Origin: an uncultured Anaerolineae bacterium
GTDB lineage: Bacteria > Chloroflexota > Anaerolineae > Anaerolineales > Villigracilaceae
Direction of reading: 5' to 3'
Assembly: GCA_903854805.1 (NCBI GenBank)
Contig: CAINXK010000340.1
Span: 1 to 13,931 of the forward strand
DNA length: 13,931 nt
The notes below the pieces were generated by a model. It made no database searches and was not told where the DNA came from. It saw only the letters and a list, made by a program, of their open reading frames with translations. This document shows, one piece after another, positions 1-5,839 of the stretch (position 1 is its first letter; every line of letters begins with the position of its first letter). The position numbers and the translations under genes are program-made.

Positions 1-288
1 AATCTTCCAGCCCAAGCAAAAACCAGGATTATTCCATCGGATTGCCTGGTGCATATTTCTGTGGCAGACAGTGGCTCTGGCATTCAGCCCGAAGATCTGC
101 CCTTCGTTTTCGATCGTTTTTATAGGGGCAAACAGTCTGCGGCACGCATCCAGGACGGTTCCGGGTTGGGATTGGCGATTTCCAGGGCGTTGGTGGAATT
201 GCACGGTGGCCAGATTTCGGTTGTGAGCCAGCCTGGTAATGGCACCAAAATTACCATCAGCCTGGCCTGTGCCTCTGCCGGATCATAA
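1..288 (+). CDS. Sensor histidine kinase, C-terminal fragment (5' truncated by window edge)
   Basis: The reading frame is open from base 1 to a TAA at 286-288, so only the last 95 codons of a longer gene are present. It holds the ATP-binding (HATPase_c) half of a two-component histidine kinase. Visible motifs are the G1 box DSGSGI, the F box FDRFYRGK and the G2 box GSGLGLAI, followed by the usual closing strand with GGQISV and GTKITISL. The N box and the phospho-accepting histidine domain lie upstream of the window. The FDRFYR spelling is typical of PhoR-like kinases. Such proteins autophosphorylate and pass phosphate to a response regulator, which would normally be encoded next door; none follows here, so it may lie upstream. 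An ATG at 49 is internal and not a real start. The family call is secure; the signal sensed is unknown. Confidence 0.93.
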   Translation, partial: NLPAQAKTRIIPSDCLVHISVADSGSGIQPEDLPFVFDRFYRGKQSAARIQDGSGLGLAISRALVELHGGQISVVSQPGNGTKITISLACASAGS

Positions 289-576
289 GCTTGGCGGGCT
301 TCCAGCGAATTGATGATCTCGGCTAATGATTGTGGGTGATACAATAATTTGGGCAGCCTACATTTACTGGCAATGCTGGATGTTGGCGATGGTTAATACC
401 TAAACACGCATACCGGTACAGTAATTGGCGCCAGTTCATAAAGCGCATGTTGAATCTGATATTTACAAGCAAATACTCGAGTTCATGGTTCGGCGAAATC
501 AGCATTGGATGTCAGGCCCAGGCGCCGTGGTTGCCAGTAGCTCCAGGGTATTTGTTTTTTTGAGGAAAAAAGTAAT
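289..576. other. Intergenic gap with no convincing gene
   Basis: This 288-bp stretch separates the kinase end from the phosphoesterase. Open frames on either strand are short and lack a ribosome binding site. It contains the decamer CATTTACTGG at 361-370, which recurs upstream of the HD-GYP gene, and a 41-nt block (424-464) resembling one in the gap after the first cyclase. A T-rich run at 554-561 sits just before the ribosome binding site of the next gene. No tRNA-like cloverleaf or clear terminator was seen. Confidence 0.5.
562..566 (+). promoter_or_regulatory. Ribosome binding site for the phosphoesterase lipoprotein
   Basis: GAGGA lies 10 nt before the ATG at 577 and directly follows a T-rich tract. 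It supports this ATG, which also gives a complete lipoprotein signal peptide. Confidence 0.6.
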
Positions 577-1536
577 ATGAAAAAAACGCTGCTGCTTGTG
601 TTCGCTTTGATCATTTCCAGCTGTGCGCCTCAGAATAATATAAGCCCCGTTCCGCCGCTGCCTGGTCAGAGCCCCACTCCGGGTGAGAGCGTTGCGCCGA
701 GCTGGGCTGGCAAGATTCCCAATTTTGACCATATCGTGCTAATTGTGTTGGAAAACCGGGGGTACCAGAAAGTGATCGGCAGTCAATCCATGCCGTATTT
801 GAACAGCCTGGCCCGTCAAAATGTGTTGTTAACGAATTACTTTGCGGTGCGCCATCCCAGCCTGCCCAATTTTTTGGCACTGGTAAGTGGCAGCACTCAG
901 AATGTGACCAAAGATTGCAAGAGTTGTTTTTTTGATCAACCAACCCTGCCAGATTTGATCGAAGCCAGCGGGCGTAGTTGGAAGACCTACCAGGAAGACC
1001 TGCCCTCCCCTTGTTTTGTAGGCGATGCCAGCCCATACTTTCAGAAGCATAATCCCTTTATCTATTTTGATGCCATCCGGCTGAACCCTGAACGCTGCCA
1101 GCGCAGCATTGTGCCGCTGACCAGTCTTGACGCAGACCTGAACGCCAACCAGCTGCCGAATTTTGCTTTTATCATGCCCAATATCTGTAATTCAGGCCAC
1201 GATTGCCCGGCCGAGACATCTGATGCCTGGGTGAAAGCCCTGGTCACCCGGCTGCAGGCTGCGCCGGCACTTGGGAAGAACAGCCTGATCATCATCACCT
1301 TCGATGAGGGCGATGATCAAGACCAGGGCACCTGCTGTGACCTGGGCAGCCAGTCTGGCGGGCAGGTTGCCACAGTATTGCTCTCGGCTCGCGCCCGACC
1401 AGGGCTTGAAGATGGCACGGCTTATTCGCATTACAGTCTGTTAAAGACCATTCTGGCAGCCTGGAGCTTACCGGAGCTGGCCAACACCCAACTGCCAGGC
1501 AGCCAACCGCTGGTTGCGCCCTGGGCTGGGCAGTAG
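577..1536 (+). CDS. Phosphoesterase / acid phosphatase family lipoprotein
   Basis: This 319-residue protein belongs to the phosphoesterase family (PF04185), which includes phospholipase C-type enzymes and the acid phosphatase AcpA. The N terminus is a lipoprotein signal: two lysines, a hydrophobic stretch, then a lipobox ending at Cys16, followed by a Pro/Ser-rich linker to about residue 45. It is therefore expected to be lipid-anchored outside the cytoplasmic membrane. Family motifs are in order: LENRGY (Glu59-Asn60), RHPSLPNFLALVSG with Ser95 in the nucleophile position, NSGHDC (His208), and TFDEGDD (Asp243-Glu244), with His285 near the end. By analogy with AcpA these would form the metal site and nucleophile, so hydrolysis of phosphomonoesters or phosphodiesters is likely. 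The substrate cannot be read from sequence; phosphate scavenging is one inference. Several Cys pairs (114/117, 253/254) could form extracytoplasmic disulfides. No link to the c-di-GMP genes is evident beyond position. Confidence 0.85.
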   Translation: MKKTLLLVFALIISSCAPQNNISPVPPLPGQSPTPGESVAPSWAGKIPNFDHIVLIVLENRGYQKVIGSQSMPYLNSLARQNVLLTNYFAVRHPSLPNFLALVSGSTQNVTKDCKSCFFDQPTLPDLIEASGRSWKTYQEDLPSPCFVGDASPYFQKHNPFIYFDAIRLNPERCQRSIVPLTSLDADLNANQLPNFAFIMPNICNSGHDCPAETSDAWVKALVTRLQAAPALGKNSLIIITFDEGDDQDQGTCCDLGSQSGGQVATVLLSARARPGLEDGTAYSHYSLLKTILAAWSLPELANTQLPGSQPLVAPWAGQ

Positions 1537-1657
1537 CGCGGCAGTCTTCACACTGATCTGGGCAGGGGCTGGGTATGAGCTGGGAGTTGGGGGGCCACCG
1601 GCTGGCTGTTGAACTTACGGTTCGCTTACAAAATAGGGTGATCTGCTCTTTCTAATA

Positions 1658-1663
1658 TATAAT
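1658..1663 (+). promoter_or_regulatory. Candidate -10 box (TATAAT) upstream of first cyclase
   Basis: An exact TATAAT lies in an AT-rich patch about 135 bp before the TTG start at 1799. No good -35 hexamer sits 16-18 bp upstream; the nearest resemblance, CTTACA at 1625-1630, is too far. The last bases of the box run into the palindrome at 1662-1680, which would suit a repressor site. The promoter assignment is inference only. Confidence 0.35.
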
Positions 1664-1680
1664 CAAAACATTGTTTTGAT
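1662..1680. promoter_or_regulatory. AT-rich perfect palindrome, possible operator
   Basis: ATCAAAAC (1662-1669) and GTTTTGAT (1673-1680) are exact inverted repeats separated by ATT. The arms overlap the candidate -10 box. The compact symmetric form fits a dimeric repressor site better than a terminator, because no G/C-rich stem or T-tract is present. No regulator gene lies beside it. Confidence 0.4.
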
Positions 1681-1798
1681 ATTGATAACTATGGGAGTGG
1701 GGCATAGTCAGGTTGTGAGTCTGCGCAAAATATATTTATTTTCAAGTGAACAGCTTGTTTGACAACAGTATTATTCTTCTGAAACTGGACGATTCATT

Positions 1799-3289
1799 TT
1801 GAACATATACTACGCCATTGCCCTGATATTCTCCGGGACCATTTCCATCACGGTTGCATTGACAGCCTGGCAGCGCCGCAACGCCCCAGGCGCTGTCGGT
1901 TTGGCCTTGTTCATGTTGGGATGCGCTGTCTGGGCTTTAACCTATGCCATCCGTTGGTTGGCAGTGATGCAATCCAGCCAAATATTTTGGCTGGATACTA
2001 CTTACCTGGGGGTGGTTGCCGTACCTTTTGGGACAGTGGTTTTTACGCTTGGCTTTACGCACCGCTTTCACCTGTTGACCCGCCGCAACTTGTTTCTGTT
2101 GGCGATTGAACCTGTCTTGACGCTGATCCTGCTCTGGACAGATAACCTGCATGGCTTATTTTTTGGGGGTCTGCGTACTACCGGAACCATCCTGAATGGG
2201 GGGCCCTGGTTCTGGATCCATATCGCCTATTCTTATTTCATATACCTGTTAATGATTGTGTTGATTGCCCGGGAATATGGGCAGGTTTCACATTTATATC
2301 GCCGTCAGGCTGGCACGATCCTGGTTGGGATGCTGCTGCCCTGGATTGGTAATATCGTCAGTCTGGCTGGGTTAAGTCCTTTCCGTGATCTCGATATCAC
2401 GCCTTTTATCTTCATTCTAACCGGAGTGTTCTTCAATTTTGGGCTGTTTCGCTATGGTTTATTAGATATCCTGCCGGTTGCGTATGACCGGTTGATTGAG
2501 AGTTTACCGGATGGTGTGATTGTGTTGGATGTACGCAAGCGGATTGTAGAGATCAACCCGGCGGCGCGTAGAATAACCGGCGTTGGTCTGAAAGAGATCG
2601 GTCAATCAGCCGAGATGAGATTGGCACATTGGCCTGCTCTAAAAGCAGCCTACCAGACCACCACAGAATTTCAACAAGAACTGCGCATTTCAGAAAACCC
2701 GCCTTGTGATATTGAGGTGCGCGTTTCACCGCTGTTTGATCGTCGCCAGAACCCGAGTGGGTTGCTGATTGTTCTGCGTGATATTACCGAGCGCAAGCAG
2801 ATGGAAGAAAAGCTGAAACAGCTGAGCATAAAAGATGTGCTCACTGGCCTGTATAACCGCGCATATTTTGAGTCAGAGATAGCCCGGCTGGAACGTGGAC
2901 GGCAGTATCCGATCAGCTTGATCCTGGTTGACGTGGACAAACTGAAGACTGTCAATGATCGAGATGGACATTCCGCCGGAGATGTGGTCTTGAAGCGGAC
3001 TGCGCAGGTCTTGAATGCCGCTTTTCGCGCCGAGGATATTATCACCCGCATTGGTGGCGATGAGTTCGTAGTGATATTACCCAATACCAGCACAGTGGCT
3101 GCCGCAGCTGCTGGCGAACGTCTGCAGCGGGTTTTGCAGGATCATAACGCCACCCATGCCGAGCTGCCACTCAGCTTTTCAGTTGGGATCAGTACTGCTG
3201 AAATTTCCACGTTACTGACCGAGGCTTTCAAAGCGGCGGATGAGGAAATGTATCGCGAGAAGAGAATTCATCAAGGCAACTCTCGATGA
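1799..3289 (+). CDS. Membrane diguanylate cyclase: 7TM sensor head, PAS, GGDEF
   Basis: This 496-residue protein is predicted to make cyclic di-GMP from two GTP. Residues 1-220 hold about seven hydrophobic helices in the style of the HisKA_7TM (PF16927) sensor head. A PAS domain follows at about 228-330, with an INPAA core and an LRDITERKQ exit, then a short coil and a GGDEF domain at about 342-490. Catalytic GGDEF is intact (419-423), as are the metal-binding DVDKLK segment and the downstream NDRDGHSAGD. The inhibitory RxxD site is present (Arg410-Asp413), exactly five residues before GGDEF, so feedback inhibition by product is expected. The start is TTG at 1799: an in-frame stop at 1760 and the absence of any other usable start between force it, though the ribosome binding site is weak. 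Its head and GGDEF domain resemble those of the cyclase at 5840. Confidence 0.93.
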   Translation: MNIYYAIALIFSGTISITVALTAWQRRNAPGAVGLALFMLGCAVWALTYAIRWLAVMQSSQIFWLDTTYLGVVAVPFGTVVFTLGFTHRFHLLTRRNLFLLAIEPVLTLILLWTDNLHGLFFGGLRTTGTILNGGPWFWIHIAYSYFIYLLMIVLIAREYGQVSHLYRRQAGTILVGMLLPWIGNIVSLAGLSPFRDLDITPFIFILTGVFFNFGLFRYGLLDILPVAYDRLIESLPDGVIVLDVRKRIVEINPAARRITGVGLKEIGQSAEMRLAHWPALKAAYQTTTEFQQELRISENPPCDIEVRVSPLFDRRQNPSGLLIVLRDITERKQMEEKLKQLSIKDVLTGLYNRAYFESEIARLERGRQYPISLILVDVDKLKTVNDRDGHSAGDVVLKRTAQVLNAAFRAEDIITRIGGDEFVVILPNTSTVAAAAAGERLQRVLQDHNATHAELPLSFSVGISTAEISTLLTEAFKAADEEMYREKRIHQGNSR

Positions 3290-3392
3290 GCCAGCGAGTA
3301 GCTCAAGGATATCCAGGTTCTGGTTTTGCCATCCAACAGCCAGTACACCCCTGAGAGCAATTGCCGCCAGTTCTTGGACTAAATGTTTAATC

Positions 3393-3411
3393 TGACAATC
3401 TGGCATTGTCA
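3393..3411 (+). repeat. Inverted repeat, 7-bp stem, possible weak terminator of first cyclase
   Basis: TGACAAT (3393-3399) pairs exactly with ATTGTCA (3405-3411) around a 5-nt loop. A T-tract follows only at 3425-3431, 13 nt beyond the stem, which is too far for a standard intrinsic terminator. It lies about 100 bp after the cyclase stop codon. Confidence 0.35.
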
Positions 3412-3448
3412 AAGAAAATACAAGTTTTTTTATCTGGAAGGTTTATCG

Positions 3449-3484
3449 TGCGCCAGCGTGGGCGCAAAAACCCCACTTGTGGGG
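3449..3484. repeat. Two tandem G/C-rich hairpins separated by A5
   Basis: TGCGCC (3449-3454) pairs with GGCGCA (3461-3466) around a 6-nt loop; AAAA follows; then CCCCA (3471-3475) pairs with TGGGG (3480-3484) around CTTG. Read on the minus strand, the second hairpin is followed at once by TTTTT, the form of an intrinsic terminator. No minus-strand gene lies to the right, so its client, if any, would be antisense RNA. On the plus strand the pair could instead shape the HD-GYP leader. Confidence 0.4.
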
Positions 3485-3625
3485 CCGGCCAATACTTATG
3501 ACGCTTTCTGCTTCGATCCAGCGCCGGGCCCTTTCTGCTCAAGCACGTAAGAAACATTTCTGGTTGCATACTTAGATTTACTGGTACCAATTTCCAACCG
3601 GATAACAGGACATTTACTGGAAACC

Positions 3626-5701
3626 ATGGCCGAGTCATCTTTACAGCAATTGGTAGAAAATGCAGCATTTTTGCTTGCGCTGGTGCTGGTCTTTGATGCG
3701 ACGCTGCATATCCCACGCACCGGACGTTTCCGTTACTGGCAGGGTTTGCTTGGCTTGCTGACTGGCGGAATTGGTGTCTGGACAATGTTGACACCCTGGC
3801 AATTTACCCCTGGGATCAGTTTTGACACCCGCTCGGTGCTGTTAAGCATCAGCGGGTTGTTCTTTGGACTTGTACCAACTGCGATTGCAATGGTGATTAC
3901 TTCGGCCTTGCGCATTTACCAGGGTGGCGCGGGCGCTTTTACAGGTGTGTGTGTGATCTTCGCGACTGGCAGCCTGGGTATCCTCTGGCGACGATTTGGC
4001 CGGCGTCCTCAGGTGGGGATTAGCTGGCAAGAGCTTTACCTGTTTGGCCTTATCACTCACTTGCTGATGTTGGCCCTGATGTTGACCCTGCCGTGGCAGA
4101 CTGCGCTGACTGTGCTGTCTACCATCAGCCTGCCTATTCTTCTGATCTACCCACTGGTGTGCACAATGTTGGGATTGCTGATGGTTGATCGCCTGAAGCG
4201 TGAGCAAACCAGTAAGGAAATGCGTGAAAGCGAAAAAAAATTCCGCTTGATTGTAGAGACTGCTCGCGAGGGGATCTGGATCATTGATCAGCATGGACGC
4301 ACCAGCTTTGTGAACCAGGAAATGGCGCAGATGCTGGGCTATGCGGTTGAAGAGATGGACCGTATGCCGATAAACTCTTTTATTTTTGAGAATGATCTGT
4401 TGGATCACGCGCTTAAGATGGATGAACGCCGCCATGGTCTGGATGGACGTTATCAGCGCCGGTTCTGCCGCCGAGACGGCAGTGAGTGTTGGACGCTGGT
4501 TTCAGCCAGTCCGATGCTGGATATTGACGGCCGGTTTAGCGGCTCTTTTGGCATGGTTTCAGATATAAGCACGCTTAAACAGACCAAAAAATCATTAGAA
4601 AAAAGCGAAGCGCAGTATCGGGTACTGACCGAAAGCATCAAGGATGTGGTCTGGATCCTGGATGCGCAAACACTGTGCTACCGATATGTCAGCCCATCAG
4701 TGGAGAGGTTAAGAGGTTACACGCCCGACGAGGTGATTGCCAGACCGGTTTACGATGCCTTATCAGCGGAGGCCAGCCAGTATTTATCCGGTTTGATCCG
4801 AGAACGAGCCGATGCTTTCTTGAACGGGCAGGCCGCCCCGGATATCTTTTACACTGATGAACTTGAGCAGCCTTGCAAGGATGGTTCCAGGGTCTGGACG
4901 GAATCGATAACCAACTATTACCTGAATCCTGAGAACTGCCGGGTGGAGCTGCGCGGGGTGACCCGTGATATCAGCGAACGCAAACAGACCGATGAAATTG
5001 TGAAAAATTCCCAGCAGGAACTGCAGCGCCTGCTTTTGGAAACCGAACGTTCGCGGCGCAGGCTGTTGAGTGTGGTGGAAGAACAGCTTCAAACGGAAGA
5101 CGCCTTGCAGAAATCGACCGAAGAACTGCGGGTGGCGTATGATTACACCCTGCAGGGTTGGTCGAATGCGCTTGAAATGCGCGAACGTGAAACCGCCGGG
5201 CACAGCCAGCGCGTGGTAAGCCGGACATTGGAGTTGGCGCGTGTTTTTGAAATTCCTGAGAATGAGATTGTTCATATCCAGCGTGGGGCGCTGCTGCACG
5301 ATATCGGCAAGATGGGCATCCCTGATAGCATTCTGTTAAAGCCCGGCCCGCTGACGGATGACGAATGGGCTGTTATGCGCCAGCATCCCGAATTTGCTTA
5401 TCGCCTGCTTTCCAATATTCCCTTTCTTGCGCCTGCGCTCGAGATCCCCTATTGCCATCATGAAAAATGGGATGGCACTGGCTACCCGCGTGGTTTGGCC
5501 GGTAAGGATATTCCGCTTGCGGCGCGTATTTTTGCGGTTGTGGATGTATGGGATGCACTCTCATTCGACCGGCCCTATCGCGAGGCCTGGCCTGAAGCGG
5601 ATGTACCTATTTACTTGAAGGAAAACTCGGGCACCCAGTTTGATCCCGCCGTGGTGGAAGTTTTCATTCGCCTGGTGAGTACGAATCTGCCGGTTAGCTA
5701 G
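3626..5701 (+). CDS. Membrane c-di-GMP phosphodiesterase: 5TMR-LYT head, PAS-PAS, coiled coil, HD-GYP
   Basis: This 691-residue protein is predicted to hydrolyse cyclic di-GMP. Residues 1-187 form five or six membrane helices resembling the 5TMR-LYT head (PF07694), recognisable from FDTRSVLL (66-73), GLFFGLVP and ALRIYQGGAGA. PAS domains lie at about 202-318 (with PAC-like ending VSDISTLKQ) and 325-453 (ending TRDISERKQ). A charged helical linker at about 455-505 should be coiled coil. The HD-GYP domain (about 507-685) is complete: His526, HD at His558-Asp559 with Lys562, His587, HHExxDGxGYP at 611-621, and Asp640. It should therefore bind metal and cleave c-di-GMP to pGpG or GMP. It sits between two membrane cyclases, suggesting antagonistic control. 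The ATG at 3626 has only a weak GGAAA before it, but the first helix begins directly after, which supports it. Confidence 0.93.
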   Translation: MAESSLQQLVENAAFLLALVLVFDATLHIPRTGRFRYWQGLLGLLTGGIGVWTMLTPWQFTPGISFDTRSVLLSISGLFFGLVPTAIAMVITSALRIYQGGAGAFTGVCVIFATGSLGILWRRFGRRPQVGISWQELYLFGLITHLLMLALMLTLPWQTALTVLSTISLPILLIYPLVCTMLGLLMVDRLKREQTSKEMRESEKKFRLIVETAREGIWIIDQHGRTSFVNQEMAQMLGYAVEEMDRMPINSFIFENDLLDHALKMDERRHGLDGRYQRRFCRRDGSECWTLVSASPMLDIDGRFSGSFGMVSDISTLKQTKKSLEKSEAQYRVLTESIKDVVWILDAQTLCYRYVSPSVERLRGYTPDEVIARPVYDALSAEASQYLSGLIRERADAFLNGQAAPDIFYTDELEQPCKDGSRVWTESITNYYLNPENCRVELRGVTRDISERKQTDEIVKNSQQELQRLLLETERSRRRLLSVVEEQLQTEDALQKSTEELRVAYDYTLQGWSNALEMRERETAGHSQRVVSRTLELARVFEIPENEIVHIQRGALLHDIGKMGIPDSILLKPGPLTDDEWAVMRQHPEFAYRLLSNIPFLAPALEIPYCHHEKWDGTGYPRGLAGKDIPLAARIFAVVDVWDALSFDRPYREAWPEADVPIYLKENSGTQFDPAVVEVFIRLVSTNLPVS

Positions 5702-5743
5702 CATCCCCGGCCATGATTGGGTGTGCGTGGTTCATAGCATGCC

Positions 5744-5799
5744 CGCGGTCACAAATTGCGGCTTTCCGCTTAAGAAAATGAACGTAATTTGTGACCGCG
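5744..5799. repeat. Long inverted repeat between HD-GYP and second cyclase
   Basis: CGCGGTCACAAATT (5744-5757) and its exact complement (5786-5799) form a 14-bp stem. It can be extended by a G-U and two G-C pairs (5758-5760 with 5783-5785), and TTTC/GAAA can pair inside the loop. It begins 42 nt after the HD-GYP stop and ends 40 nt before the next ATG. No T-tract follows, so it is not a standard terminator. Candidates are a REP/MITE-like element, a large operator, or a leader RNA hairpin. Confidence 0.75.
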
Positions 5800-5839
5800 A
5801 AGGGTAATAACTCAGGTACTGGAATTCATTTGGAAGAAA

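Larger units (their letters stand above)
3290..3625. other. 336-bp intergenic gap rich in small hairpins and repeats
   Basis: No protein-coding gene is supported here. From left to right it holds a block (3360-3400) resembling 424-464, a 7-bp hairpin (3393-3411), a T-tract at 3425-3431, two adjacent G/C-rich hairpins (3449-3484), and copies of ATTTACTGG at 3576 and 3612 just before the HD-GYP start. A leader or regulatory region for the HD-GYP gene is the simplest reading. Confidence 0.5.

Noticed and set aside
611..1036. 141-codon minus-strand open frame inside the phosphoesterase gene
   Set aside because: It is antisense to a well-supported gene with family motifs and has no family resemblance of its own.
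3290..3625. c-di-GMP riboswitch (GEMM-I) in the cyclase/HD-GYP leaders
   Set aside because: A riboswitch would be fitting here, but the conserved GEMM-I core sequence was not found in this gap or in the other gaps by eye.
3842..4435. 197-codon minus-strand open frame inside the HD-GYP gene
   Set aside because: It is rich in Gln and His as expected for an antisense shadow, and the plus strand carries clear membrane and PAS domains.
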